A DNA stretch of 64,000 bases from Enterobacter sichuanensis (GTDB lineage Bacteria; Pseudomonadota; Gammaproteobacteria; Enterobacterales; Enterobacteriaceae), in assembly GCF_002939185.1 (NCBI RefSeq), contig NZ_POVL01000002.1, positions 62,001-126,000 of the forward strand, written 5' to 3'. The notes under the pieces were generated by a model. That model made no database searches. It was not told the origin of the DNA and worked only from the letters and a program-made list of their open reading frames with translations. This document shows, one piece after another, positions 35,782 to 46,854 of this stretch. Position numbers and translations under genes: made by a program. Within the stretch, counting starts at the first letter, position 1. The number at the start of each line of letters is the position of its first letter.

Positions 35782-37035
35782 ATGAAATGTATGCCTTTGC
35801 TGGCAGTATTGCCCCTGCTGTGCGCTTCCGTTGCTTCTGCCAGTAACCTGATGTCCGTGGGCTACTTTAACGGCGGAGGTGACGTCACTGCCGGACCGGG
35901 TGGCGACATCAACAAATTAGACGTCCGCCAGATTACACATCTCAACTACTCGTTTGGTCTGATCTATAACGACGAAAAAGACGAAACCAACGCCGCGCTG
36001 AAAGACTCCACCAGGCTGCACCAGATCTGGTTATCACCCAAAGTCGCCTCCGACCTCGCATTCATCCCGACCCTGCGCAAACAAAACCCGAACCTTAAGG
36101 TCCTGCTCTCCGTCGGCGGCTGGGGCGCACGCGGTTTCTCTGGCGCAGCGGCAACCAAAGAGAGTCGCGCGGTGTTTATCCGCTCCGCGCAGGAGATTGT
36201 CGACAAGTACGGTCTGGACGGGATCGATCTCGACTGGGAGTACCCGGTGAATGGCGCATGGGGTCTGGTTGCAAGCCAGCCCGCCGACCGGGATAACTTC
36301 ACCTCCCTGCTAAAAGAGATGCGCGCCGCCTTCGGAGACAAAAAGCTGGTGACCATTGCGGTGGGCGCCAACGCGGAAAGTCCGAAAAGCTGGGTGGATG
36401 TCACCGCCATCGCTCCCCTGCTCGACTACATCAACCTGATGACCTACGACATGGCGTACGGAACGCAATATTTCAACGCCAATTTGTATGACTCCAGCAC
36501 CTGGCCGACGGTGGCCGCCGCAGATAAATACAGCGTCGATTTTGTGGTGAACAATTATCTGGCCGCCGGGCTGAAGCCGCAGCAGATGAACCTTGGGATC
36601 GGTTTCTATGGCCGCGTGCCGAAACGCGCCGTGGAGCCGGGCATTGACTGGAGCAAACCCGACGCACAAAAAAATCCGGTCACCCAGCCTTACTTCGGGC
36701 CACAGGAGATCGGGTTGTTCAGGTCACTCGGCTATGACCTGACCAAAGATACCTACGTGAAGTACAACGATATCGTGAAAAAGCTGTTGAACGATCCGCA
36801 GAAGCGCTTTACAGAGCACTGGGACGAGCAGGCGAAAGTGCCGTGGCTCTCGGTGAAGGGTGCCGATGGCAACGCGCTGTTTGCGATTTCGTATGAGAAC
36901 CCACGTTCCGTTGCCATCAAAGCGGACTATATCAAAGCGAAAGGCCTCGCCGGGGCGATGTTCTGGGAGTATGGCGCGGATGACGAAAACCAGTTAGCGA
37001 AGCAGCTGGCGGCGTCGTTGGGGATCCCGCACTAA
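35782..37035 (+). CDS. Secreted GH18 chitinase-like glycosidase
   Basis: A 417-residue exported glycosyl hydrolase of family 18. A signal peptide ends ASVASASN (cleavage about residue 20). LLSVGGWG and the catalytic DGIDLDWEYP (DxxDxDxE complete, Glu as the acid) are followed by INLMTYDMAYG and AMFWEYGAD, so the enzyme should be active on chitin or related beta-1,4-GlcNAc chains. No separate chitin-binding domain is visible. The ATG at 35782 has GAGGA upstream; earlier in-frame starts would bury the signal peptide. It occupies the site that holds the ydjE-ydjL genes in E. coli. With the chb operon 28 kb away it could feed chitobiose uptake. Confidence 0.92.
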   Translation: MKCMPLLAVLPLLCASVASASNLMSVGYFNGGGDVTAGPGGDINKLDVRQITHLNYSFGLIYNDEKDETNAALKDSTRLHQIWLSPKVASDLAFIPTLRKQNPNLKVLLSVGGWGARGFSGAAATKESRAVFIRSAQEIVDKYGLDGIDLDWEYPVNGAWGLVASQPADRDNFTSLLKEMRAAFGDKKLVTIAVGANAESPKSWVDVTAIAPLLDYINLMTYDMAYGTQYFNANLYDSSTWPTVAAADKYSVDFVVNNYLAAGLKPQQMNLGIGFYGRVPKRAVEPGIDWSKPDAQKNPVTQPYFGPQEIGLFRSLGYDLTKDTYVKYNDIVKKLLNDPQKRFTEHWDEQAKVPWLSVKGADGNALFAISYENPRSVAIKADYIKAKGLAGAMFWEYGADDENQLAKQLAASLGIPH

Positions 37036-37045
37036 GCAGTATTGT

Positions 37046-37076
37046 GCCGGGTAGCGCTAACGCTTACCCGGCCTAC
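37046..37076. repeat. REP element after the chitinase gene
   Basis: GCCGGGTAGCG...CGCTTACCCGGCCTAC, a single REP unit between the convergent chitinase and yeaC genes. Confidence 0.85.
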
Positions 37077-37086
37077 ATTGAGTTCA

Positions 37087-37359
37087 TTATTTGAAAGTGG
37101 CAATCGGCTTCGGCGTGATGCCGAACTCTTCTTTCAGCTCACGCTTGCTCTTCATCACCATCTGGCCGTTGGTGTCGATGGTCATGTGCTGCGCGTCGGT
37201 GTTATTACGCGCCTGCCATAACATGACCAGTTGCAGGCTGTTCTCTTTTTGCTCCGGCGTCAGCGCGACGCCGTCAGGCCATTTTCCGAGCTCAACGGCG
37301 GTGACCAGACGCTGATAAATCTCCGGCGTCATGCCGCTAATCATCTCTTCAATATTCAC
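37087..37359 (-). CDS. yeaC: DUF1315 protein YeaC
   Basis: A 90-residue cytoplasmic protein matching E. coli YeaC in length and in its conserved ELGKWPDGVALTPEQKENSLQLV block. Function unknown. The GTG at 37359 (encoding VNIEEMISGMTPE) has AGGGAG six bases upstream and gives the family length; a longer version would run into the msrB region. It follows msrB by 41 bases, so it is probably in the same transcript. Confidence 0.9.
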   Translation of the reverse strand: MNIEEMISGMTPEIYQRLVTAVELGKWPDGVALTPEQKENSLQLVMLWQARNNTDAQHMTIDTNGQMVMKSKRELKEEFGITPKPIATFK

Positions 37360-37400
37360 AATCGCTCCCTTTAGCAGGAATAATTTGCTGAATCGTTTTT

Positions 37401-37814
37401 TCAACCTTTAATCTGGTCGCCGTTTTCATCGTCGCTGAAGCTCAGTGAGGCTGAATTGACGCAGAAACGCTCGCCCGTTGGCTGTGGTCCATCCGGGAAG
37501 ACGTGACCCAGGTGCGCATCACAGTTGCCGCAGCGTATTTCCGTGCGCACCATGCCATGGGATGAGTCAGTCAGGTAGCGGATTGCCTCGTCGCTCACCG
37601 GCTCGTAAAAGCTCGGCCAGCCGCAGCCAGAATCGTATTTCGTCTGGGAATTGAACAACGGCGCATCACAGACCAGACAGTGGTAAACGCCATCGCGTTT
37701 GTTATGCAGTAAACGTCCGGTGAACGGCGGTTCCGTGCCGTGATTCTGCGTCACGTAAAACTGCATTTCTGTGAGGTTTTTTTTCAAATCGTCAGGGTTA
37801 CGTTGGTTCGACAT
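37401..37814 (-). CDS. msrB: Peptide methionine-(R)-sulfoxide reductase
   Basis: Repairs oxidised methionine (R isomer). It has 137 residues, as in E. coli, with zinc ligands in CLVCDAP and [12 protein letters not shown] and the catalytic Cys in RFCVNSASL. The ATG at 37814 ([14 protein letters not shown]) gives the family start; ten further in-frame codons upstream are not conserved. It is divergent from gapA. Confidence 0.96.
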   Translation of the reverse strand: MSNQRNPDDLKKNLTEMQFYVTQNHGTEPPFTGRLLHNKRDGVYHCLVCDAPLFNSQTKYDSGCGWPSFYEPVSDEAIRYLTDSSHGMVRTEIRCGNCDAHLGHVFPDGPQPTGERFCVNSASLSFSDDENGDQIKG

Positions 37815-38084
37815 AGGCTTACATCTCGCTGTAGAAACAGACATCTTTTAACCCGGATTCTAACAAAACATTAACACCCTTGCGTGCACTTTTGATCTAA
37901 ACTTATGTGTCGCGAAAAGGCGGTCAGGCAATTGTGATCATGTTCACATTTTAATCCTGAGAGGACTTTAAAATTCCGGGCGCAGCCCCCATGTGGTTGC
38001 AAGCTCAAAGGGAAAGTGAGGCGAGTCAGTCGCACAAACGTTAGTCACAGGATTGATTTGTCGCAATGATTGACACGATTCCGC

Positions 38085-38112
38085 TTGACGCTGCGTAAGG
38101 TTTTTGTAATTT
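38085..38112 (+). promoter_or_regulatory. Sigma-70 promoter of gapA within the msrB-gapA spacer
   Basis: TTGACG (38085-38090) and TAATTT (38107-38112) are 16 bases apart and lie 43 bases before the gapA start. A second TTGACA stands at 38070-38075. E. coli gapA has several promoters in the same place. The rest of the 341-base spacer (37815-38155) must also hold the msrB promoter; no open frame or repeat was seen in it. Confidence 0.55.
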
Positions 38113-38143
38113 TACAGGCAACCTTTTATTCACTAACAAATAG

Positions 38144-39151
<1,008 letters not shown>

Positions 39152-39172
39152 GTTGAGATGAGTGTTTGATCC

Positions 39173-39199
39173 AAAAAGGCGACTTCGGTCGCCTTTTTT
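39173..39199 (+). terminator. Intrinsic terminator of gapA
   Basis: AAAAAGGCGAC-TTCG-GTCGCCTTTTTT, a stable stem with a UUCG tetraloop and a T run, 22 bases after the gapA stop. Confidence 0.95.
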
Positions 39200-39223
39200 A
39201 TTGCCAAGACAGAGGATTGCTTA

Positions 39224-40108
39224 ATGATTAATAAAATTTTTGCACTTCCGGTAGTCGAACAGCTTACCCCTGTGCTTTCCCGGCGTCAGATTGACGGTGC
39301 CGATGTCATCGTCGTTGACCATCCGCGCGTTAAAGCCTCCGTGGCACTGAACGGCGCTCACCTGCTCTCCTGGAAACCGGAAGGTGAAGCCGAAGCTTTA
39401 TGGCTGAGCGACGCGACCTCTTTTAAAAAAGGGGCAGCCATCCGCGGTGGCGTACCGATCTGCTGGCCATGGTTTGGCCCGTCCGCACAGCCGGGTTTGC
39501 CTTCTCACGGGTTTGCCCGTAACCAGCAGTGGACTTTGAAAGCGCATAATGAAGATGACAACGGCGCTGTGCTGACCTTTGAACTTCAGGCGAATGATCA
39601 AACCCGTGCCCTCTGGCCGCATGATTTCACCCTGTACGCCCGCTTTAAGCTGGGCAAGACCTGTGAAATTGAACTGGAAGCCCACGGTGAGTTCGAAACC
39701 ACCTCTGCCCTGCATACCTACTTCCACGTGGGTGACATCGGCGCGGTGAAGGTGAGCGGCCTTGGCGATACGTATATCGACAAAGTCGACAACGCGAAAG
39801 AAGGTAAACTGAGCGACGGGGTACAGACTTTCCCTGACCGTACCGATCGCGTCTATCTGCATCCGGAAGCCTGCAGCGTGATCCACGACGGCGCCCTGAA
39901 CCGTGGCATCGAAGTGGTTCATCATCATCACAGCGACGTGGTGGGCTGGAACCCGGGCCCGGCGCTTTCTGTCAGCATGGCCGACATGACGGATGAGGGA
40001 TATAAAACGTTTGTCTGTGTGGAAACCGCTTGCGTGAGCACACCGCAGAAAGCGAGCGATGAAAAACCCTCTCGCTTAGGACAGACAATCAAGATTGTGA
40101 AGCGCTAG
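39224..40108 (+). CDS. yeaD: D-hexose-6-phosphate epimerase-like protein YeaD
   Basis: A 294-residue aldose-1-epimerase superfamily protein, as long as E. coli YeaD; family members act on glucose-6-phosphate anomers. The conserved RGGVPICWPWFG phosphate-binding motif, the SALHTYFHVGD catalytic His and DRVYLHPE are present. It sits just after gapA behind a terminator, so it probably depends on readthrough or its own promoter. Confidence 0.93.
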   Translation: MINKIFALPVVEQLTPVLSRRQIDGADVIVVDHPRVKASVALNGAHLLSWKPEGEAEALWLSDATSFKKGAAIRGGVPICWPWFGPSAQPGLPSHGFARNQQWTLKAHNEDDNGAVLTFELQANDQTRALWPHDFTLYARFKLGKTCEIELEAHGEFETTSALHTYFHVGDIGAVKVSGLGDTYIDKVDNAKEGKLSDGVQTFPDRTDRVYLHPEACSVIHDGALNRGIEVVHHHHSDVVGWNPGPALSVSMADMTDEGYKTFVCVETACVSTPQKASDEKPSRLGQTIKIVKR

Positions 40109-40140
40109 GGGATTGTGCTTCTCTGCACCATACCAAAGCA

Positions 40141-40165
40141 AACGGGGCGCAAGCGCCCCGTTTTA
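40141..40165. terminator. Terminator between yeaD and mipA
   Basis: AACGGGGCGC/GCGCCCCGTT stem followed by TTTTA on the plus strand. It is nearly symmetrical and may serve both convergent genes. Confidence 0.8.
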
Positions 40166-40193
40166 ATGCACGGACTGCACGTTAGTAGTGCAA

Positions 40194-40940
40194 TCAGAAC
40201 TTGTAGGTCACACCGACTGAGAAAATGCCTGCCCAGTACTTGTCGACCATCGGGCTGTCTTTCACCTCATCGCTCAGACGCTCGTAACGGCCAGTACCGT
40301 ATACGCTCCAGTCCCCGAGGAAGTTATAGCTAGCGGTCAGCTCCAGGTAGGGATTCCAGCCATCATCAGCGCTGTAGCTTTTCAGACCACTGCGACGGGA
40401 TTCGTTTTTAGAGACGCCGTAATAGTAGTCGTTGTAGTTCTCGCTGTTGTACTGCACACCGATACCTGGCGTCAGGGTCAGCGCACCGTTGGTGTAGCGG
40501 TATAACCACGCCAGATCCCAGATAAAGCCGTTGCTGTTATCCAGCGTGTCACCCGCGAGGGCAGTACGCAGGAAACCGTACTGGGTGTTATGCACATAGG
40601 AAAGCCCAGCCATCAGGGTGCCTTTACGCTTGTCGAGCTGACGAAGCGCGTGGCTGTCGCTGTCGCCCGGCTTGAAGTGCGTTGGGTCGTAGTAAGCCAT
40701 AATGGAGAGCTTATCGGCCGTATCGTTCCACAAATAGTAGCCACCGCCGAGCCCATGGAACCAGACGTTATCGCCTTCATAGGTGACAACGGGAACGGGA
40801 TAAAGATCACGGTCATACTGTTTGTACGGGCTGTTAATGACGCCAACGCCCGCGCCAACCGTCCACTGACTTTCCGCCTGTGCGGTGCTTACTGCGGTCG
40901 CGGCAAGGATGCCCAATGCCAGAAGTTTGAGTTTGGTCAC
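40194..40940 (-). CDS. mipA: MltA-interacting outer-membrane protein MipA
   Basis: OmpV-family outer-membrane beta-barrel that in E. coli links MltA and PBP1B and affects aminoglycoside uptake. It has 248 residues as in E. coli. A signal peptide ends AVSTAQAES (cleavage about residue 22). Alternating strands end with the terminal aromatic FSVGVTYKF required for barrel assembly. The E. coli neighbour yeaE is missing between yeaD and mipA. Confidence 0.95.
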   Translation of the reverse strand: MTKLKLLALGILAATAVSTAQAESQWTVGAGVGVINSPYKQYDRDLYPVPVVTYEGDNVWFHGLGGGYYLWNDTADKLSIMAYYDPTHFKPGDSDSHALRQLDKRKGTLMAGLSYVHNTQYGFLRTALAGDTLDNSNGFIWDLAWLYRYTNGALTLTPGIGVQYNSENYNDYYYGVSKNESRRSGLKSYSADDGWNPYLELTASYNFLGDWSVYGTGRYERLSDEVKDSPMVDKYWAGIFSVGVTYKF

Positions 40941-41257
40941 AATCCATTCTTTCCTGTAGTCAAATAATCAGCGGGTGAAGTGTAACCGCCATTCCCGTAC
41001 ATCCCAAAATTTTTTGCCTGCTAATCAGTCTGATTAACCCATTATTTTTAACTTTTCAGATGACAACCCGCTTTCATTTATATGACCACTGTATGAAAAA
41101 GGGGCATTTGCCTTATCACCACAGTGGAAATTTTTGGATGAGTTATTGATATGTCATTGAAATTAGATTTTATCGGCATGCAAGTTTTGCAAATGCCATC
41201 TACGCTTTAATTTAAGAAGAGTTTTCCTGAACACCCCGCGGTGCTTAGCGTCCGACC
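40941..41257. other. Upstream part of the mipA-yeaG divergent spacer
   Basis: An AT-rich stretch with no open frame that has a ribosome site. It must hold the mipA promoter. A GGCATG...TTTTGC stretch at 41175-41190 looks like a sigma-54 site but its spacing is wrong. No clear palindromic activator site was identified. Confidence 0.5.
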
Positions 41258-41273
41258 TGGCACACAGGTTGCT
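41258..41273 (+). promoter_or_regulatory. Sigma-54 promoter of yeaGH
   Basis: TGGCAC-ACAGG-TTGCT matches the sigma-54 consensus with GG and GC exactly ten bases apart. It lies about 100 bases upstream of yeaG. yeaGH is known as part of the NtrC/sigma-54 nitrogen-starvation response in E. coli, which supports the call. The long 5' leader (about 88 bases) has no obvious structure. Confidence 0.85.
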
Positions 41274-41371
41274 GCTCTGGCAGTGAGGTGCGAGAGATCC
41301 TCTTCCGGGAGCCTCCACTACTCATACGAACGGCTCTTATCCTGTGCTAAAAAACGAAAGGACGGCATGCC

Positions 41372-43306
41372 ATGAATATATTCGATCACTATCGCCAGCG
41401 TTATGAAGCTGCCAAGGACGAAGAGTTCACACTGCAGGAGTTTCTTACCATCTGTCGGCAAGATCGCAGTGCTTATGCCAATGCGGCAGAACGGCTATTG
41501 ATGGCTATTGGTGAGCCAAACATGGTTGATACTGCCCTGGAACCCCGGCTTTCCCGTCTCTTTTCGAATCGGGTGGTCGCCCGCTACCCGGCGTTTGAAG
41601 AGTTCTATGGTATGGAAGATGCCATTGAACAAATCGTCTCTTACCTGAAGCATGCTGCTCAGGGCCTGGAAGAGAAGAAACAGATCCTCTATTTACTCGG
41701 CCCGGTGGGGGGCGGTAAGTCCTCGCTGGCTGAACGCCTGAAGTCGCTGATGCAGCGCGTGCCTATCTATGTGCTGAGCGCGAACGGCGAGCGCAGCCCG
41801 GTCAACGACCATCCGCTGTGCCTGTTTAACCCGCAGGAAGATGCGCAAATTCTGGACAAAGAGTATGGCATCCCGCGTCGCTATCTCGGCACCATCATGT
41901 CGCCGTGGGCGGCGAAACGCCTGCACGAGTTTGGCGGCGACATCACCAAATTCCGCGTGGTGAAAGTCTGGCCGTCTATCCTGGAACAGATTGCCATCGC
42001 GAAAACAGAACCCGGGGATGAGAACAACCAGGACATCTCCGCTCTGGTGGGTAAAGTCGACATCCGTAAGCTGGAAAACTTCGCGCAGAATGACCCGGAT
42101 GCCTACGGTTACTCCGGCGCGCTGTGCCGAGCAAACCAGGGGATTATGGAGTTCGTCGAGATGTTTAAAGCACCGATCAAAGTGCTGCATCCACTGCTGA
42201 CGGCGACCCAGGAAGGGAACTACAACGGGACGGAAGGTATCTCCGCCCTGCCGTTTAACGGGATTATTCTCGCCCACTCGAACGAATCTGAATGGGTGAC
42301 TTTCCGTAATAACAAAAACAATGAGGCGTTCCTTGACCGCGTTTACATCGTCAAAGTGCCTTATTGCCTGCGGATCTCCGAAGAGATCAAAATTTACGAG
42401 AAATTGCTTAACCACAGTGAGCTGGCGCATGCCCCGTGCGCGCCCGGCACCCTGGAAACGCTGTCACGCTTCTCTATCCTGTCGCGCCTGAAAGAGCCGG
42501 AAAACTCCAGCATCTACTCAAAAATGCGCGTGTATGACGGTGAAAGCCTGAAAGATACCGACCCGAAAGCGAAGTCCTATCAGGAATACCGCGATTACGC
42601 CGGGGTTGATGAAGGGATGAACGGTCTGTCCACGCGTTTTGCGTTTAAGATCCTCTCTCGCGTCTTTAACTTCGACCATGCGGAAGTGGCGGCTAACCCG
42701 GTTCATCTGTTCTACGTGCTGGAGCAGCAAATCGAACGCGAGCAGTTCCCACAGGAGCAGGCTGAACGCTACCTGGAGTTCCTGAAAGGTTACCTTATTC
42801 CAAAATACGCCGAGTTCATTGGCAAAGAGATCCAGACGGCCTACCTGGAGTCCTATTCAGAATACGGGCAGAACATTTTCGACCGTTATGTCACCTACGC
42901 TGACTTCTGGATCCAGGATCAGGAGTACCGCGACCCGGATACCGGCCAGCTGTTTGACCGTGAATCCCTGAACGCGGAGCTGGAAAAAATCGAGAAGCCG
43001 GCCGGGATCAGCAACCCGAAAGACTTCCGTAACGAGATTGTGAACTTTGTGCTGCGCGCCAGAGCGCACAACAACGGCCGCAATCCGAACTGGACCAGCT
43101 ACGAGAAGCTGCGCACGGTCATTGAGAAGAAAATGTTCTCTAATACCGAAGAGCTGTTGCCGGTGATCTCGTTTAACACCAAAACCTCAACCGATGAACA
43201 GAAAAAGCACGACGATTTTGTCGACCGTATGATGGAGAAAGGCTACACCCGCAAACAGGTTCGCCTGCTCTGCGAATGGTATCTGCGTGTGCGTAAATCG
43301 TCTTAA
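41372..43306 (+). CDS. yeaG: PrkA-type serine kinase YeaG
   Basis: A 644-residue AAA+/PrkA-family protein kinase, equal to E. coli YeaG. The P-loop is LGPVGGGKSSLAERLK (about 108-123) in an N-terminal AAA domain; the C-terminal third is the PrkA kinase-like domain. YeaG supports survival in sustained nitrogen starvation in E. coli. It is the first gene of yeaGH behind the sigma-54 promoter; a REP element lies between the two genes. Confidence 0.97.
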   Translation: MNIFDHYRQRYEAAKDEEFTLQEFLTICRQDRSAYANAAERLLMAIGEPNMVDTALEPRLSRLFSNRVVARYPAFEEFYGMEDAIEQIVSYLKHAAQGLEEKKQILYLLGPVGGGKSSLAERLKSLMQRVPIYVLSANGERSPVNDHPLCLFNPQEDAQILDKEYGIPRRYLGTIMSPWAAKRLHEFGGDITKFRVVKVWPSILEQIAIAKTEPGDENNQDISALVGKVDIRKLENFAQNDPDAYGYSGALCRANQGIMEFVEMFKAPIKVLHPLLTATQEGNYNGTEGISALPFNGIILAHSNESEWVTFRNNKNNEAFLDRVYIVKVPYCLRISEEIKIYEKLLNHSELAHAPCAPGTLETLSRFSILSRLKEPENSSIYSKMRVYDGESLKDTDPKAKSYQEYRDYAGVDEGMNGLSTRFAFKILSRVFNFDHAEVAANPVHLFYVLEQQIEREQFPQEQAERYLEFLKGYLIPKYAEFIGKEIQTAYLESYSEYGQNIFDRYVTYADFWIQDQEYRDPDTGQLFDRESLNAELEKIEKPAGISNPKDFRNEIVNFVLRARAHNNGRNPNWTSYEKLRTVIEKKMFSNTEELLPVISFNTKTSTDEQKKHDDFVDRMMEKGYTRKQVRLLCEWYLRVRKSS

Positions 43307-43313
43307 AACAAGT

Positions 43314-44664
<1,351 letters not shown>

Positions 44665-44667
44665 TCC

Positions 44668-44700
44668 AACAGCCAGCGAACCCGCTGGCTGTTTTCTTTC
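44668..44700 (+). terminator. Intrinsic terminator of yeaGH
   Basis: Perfect 11-base stem AACAGCCAGCG/CGCTGGCTGTT with a four-base loop and a TTTCTTTC tail, four bases after the yeaH stop. Confidence 0.92.
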
Positions 44701-44762
44701 GACCCCGTACATCCCGTGCTAATGTAGAAAGCTACCTACTGGATTTTCACCGGGAAAGCGTT

Positions 44763-45263
44763 ATGACTGACGACGTTATTGGGGCAGGAACCCATCAGCA
44801 ACTGATTACTTTACTCACCGAGCAGGGCGCACGGTTTCGCGTCATGGAGCATGAGGCGGTCGGAAAATGCGAAGCGGTAAGTGAAATTCGCGGGACCGAA
44901 CTGCGCCAGGGGGCAAAAGCGCTGGTGTGCAAAGTGAAGGGAAACGGCGTAAAAAAACACGTTCTGGCGATCCTGGCCGCCGATCTGCAGGCCGACCTGA
45001 GCCAGCTTGCCAGCCATTTTGGTGGGCTGAAAGCCTCTCTCGCCAGCCCGGCCGAGGTCGATGCTCTCACCGCCTGCGTGTTTGGCGCCATCCCGCCCTT
45101 TAGCTTCCATCCTGATCTGGCGCTGGTTGCCGACCCGCTGCTGTTCGAGCGCGTTGACGAAATCGCGTTTAACGCCGGTCTGCTGGAGAAATCCGTGATT
45201 ATGGACACCCAGGATTACCTGCGCATCGCCCGTCCAGAGCTGGTGACGTTCCACAGAGCCTGA
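44763..45263 (+). CDS. yeaK: Mischarged aminoacyl-tRNA deacylase YeaK
   Basis: A YbaK/ProX-type editing domain on its own (166 residues, E. coli 167). The E. coli protein clears wrongly charged tRNA such as Ser-tRNA-Thr. The family lysine-containing strand is visible as GAKALVCKVKG, followed by the HVLAILAADLQADL strand. A short promoter region follows the yeaGH terminator. Confidence 0.93.
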   Translation: MTDDVIGAGTHQQLITLLTEQGARFRVMEHEAVGKCEAVSEIRGTELRQGAKALVCKVKGNGVKKHVLAILAADLQADLSQLASHFGGLKASLASPAEVDALTACVFGAIPPFSFHPDLALVADPLLFERVDEIAFNAGLLEKSVIMDTQDYLRIARPELVTFHRA

Positions 45264-45284
45264 CCGCGCTGGCTGGCGCTCCTG

Positions 45285-45389
45285 TCAGCCTTTTCTTTCC
45301 AGAAACAGCACGGAAGCGACCAGAATAACGGCGATGGCGAAAAACGATGAGGAGATAATCAGCGTTTCGACAAACATGTGATCGTTCAT
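45285..45389 (-). CDS. yoaI: Small membrane protein YoaI
   Basis: A 34-residue single-span membrane protein, the same length as E. coli YoaI and very similar: [10 protein letters not shown], then a hydrophobic segment to VLFLERKG. Its E. coli counterpart is made under PhoB/PhoP-type stress control. The start is the ATG at 45389; longer in-frame versions are not conserved. It is convergent with yeaK and divergent from yeaL. Confidence 0.88.
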   Translation of the reverse strand: MNDHMFVETLIISSSFFAIAVILVASVLFLERKG

Positions 45390-45533
45390 GATGGCGACCC
45401 CTTTTGCGATATCTCCCTTCGTTTTAATCCGCGTAAATGACAAGGTTATGACAGCGATAAAAATCTTTTTAAACCTGTCCACCGTTTTTCCGCGTACAGT
45501 AAGCAGGATCATTTTTCTGGCAAGGATTCCCCT

Positions 45534-45980
45534 ATGTTTGACCCGACTCTGCTCATTCTGCTGGCGCTCGCCGCGCTCGGCTTTATCAGCCATAACACTA
45601 CCGTCGCCATCTCGATTCTGGTGCTTATCATTGTGCGCGTAACGCCGCTCAATACCTTTTTCCCGTGGATAGAAAAACAAGGGCTGACCATCGGGATCAT
45701 CATTTTAACCATTGGGGTGATGGCACCCATCGCCAGCGGTACCCTTCCCGCCTCAACGCTGCTGCACTCGTTCGTCAACTGGAAATCACTGGTGGCGATC
45801 GCGGTGGGGATTTTTGTTTCGTGGCTGGGGGGACGCGGCGTCACGCTGATGAGCAGCCAGCCCTCGCTGGTAGCGGGCCTGTTGGTGGGCACCGTGCTGG
45901 GTGTGGCGCTCTTTCGCGGCGTTCCGGTGGGCCCGCTGATTGCGGCGGGTCTTGTCTCGCTGTTTATCGGGAAGTCGTAG
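45534..45980 (+). CDS. yeaL: DUF441 inner-membrane protein YeaL
   Basis: A 148-residue membrane protein with four to five hydrophobic segments, the same length as E. coli YeaL. Function unknown. Conserved features include [16 protein letters not shown] and [20 protein letters not shown]. The end overlaps the end of nimR on the other strand by 17 bases. Confidence 0.93.
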   Translation: MFDPTLLILLALAALGFISHNTTVAISILVLIIVRVTPLNTFFPWIEKQGLTIGIIILTIGVMAPIASGTLPASTLLHSFVNWKSLVAIAVGIFVSWLGGRGVTLMSSQPSLVAGLLVGTVLGVALFRGVPVGPLIAAGLVSLFIGKS

Positions 45981-46755
45981 TCAGGCTGGCCATATAACGC
46001 GCCGGCGTCTGACCCAGCCCCTTTTTAAACATGGTGATAAACGCGGTGGTCGAGTCATAGCCCAGTGACTGAGCCACCTGCTGCACTGATTTGCCGCTAA
46101 TCAAATGCTGTAACGCCACAATCAACTGCAGCTGGTGACGCCAGCGGCGAAAGCTCAAGCCGGTCTCTTTCACCACCAGCCGTGCCAGGTTGCGTTCGCT
46201 CATGGCAAAGTGGCTTGCCCACTGCGCCAGCGTCTGCCAGGCCGCCGGCTCTTCCGCCATCTTCTCGCTCATCAGCCGGATTTTGGGATGGGGTGAGACG
46301 GGCAGTTGCAGATGCTCCTGGCGCTGGAGCGGCAGCTCATCAAACAGGACATTCACCAGCCGCGAGGTGGCCGCAAGGTGCAACTGTTCACGTGATTTTT
46401 CTGCCAGCGATAAAATCAATTCCCGTACCAGCGGAGAGATTTTCAGGGTGCAGCAGCGGTCGGGCAACCGCGCGGTCCCCGGTTCAATGAACAGAAAGCA
46501 GAGTTGTGCCCCCGGCGTGGCTCTGTTGCTGTGCGGCATCTGGCCGGGGATCCAGACGGCATACTGAGGCGGCACCATCAGCATGGCATTTTCCACTTCG
46601 CAGGTGATCGCCCCGCCAAGAGCCAGAATTAGCTGTCCCTTGCGGTGGTGATGAAGCGGAATATATTGTTCCTCTGCCACCACGCGAATGCGAAATGCGA
46701 CGGCCGCATCGTGCTGGCTATCAGGATCGTAGCCGTCCAGTCCCAGACCAATCAT
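45964..46755 (-). CDS. nimR: AraC-family repressor NimR (YeaM)
   Basis: A 263-residue regulator (E. coli 273) that represses nimT in E. coli. N-terminal cupin with the conserved [10 protein letters not shown] and C-terminal AraC DNA-binding domain (about 160-260, [20 protein letters not shown]). It is divergent from nimT with a 99-base spacer that should contain its operator. Confidence 0.94.
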   Translation of the reverse strand: MIGLGLDGYDPDSQHDAAVAFRIRVVAEEQYIPLHHHRKGQLILALGGAITCEVENAMLMVPPQYAVWIPGQMPHSNRATPGAQLCFLFIEPGTARLPDRCCTLKISPLVRELILSLAEKSREQLHLAATSRLVNVLFDELPLQRQEHLQLPVSPHPKIRLMSEKMAEEPAAWQTLAQWASHFAMSERNLARLVVKETGLSFRRWRHQLQLIVALQHLISGKSVQQVAQSLGYDSTTAFITMFKKGLGQTPARYMASLTTTSR

Positions 46756-46854
46756 CAGGTTGTCCGATTTTAGCGATAAACTGTCATTTTAGCCTGATTT
46801 CAACCGCCGCGAAAATCGGTATGGTGTGCACTCGCTTGAACGTATGAGAACAAA

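Noticed and set aside
41175-41190. A second possible sigma-54 site GGCATG...TTTTGC before yeaG
   Set aside because: GG and GC are 12 bases apart rather than ten, which sigma-54 does not tolerate; the site at 41258 is far better.
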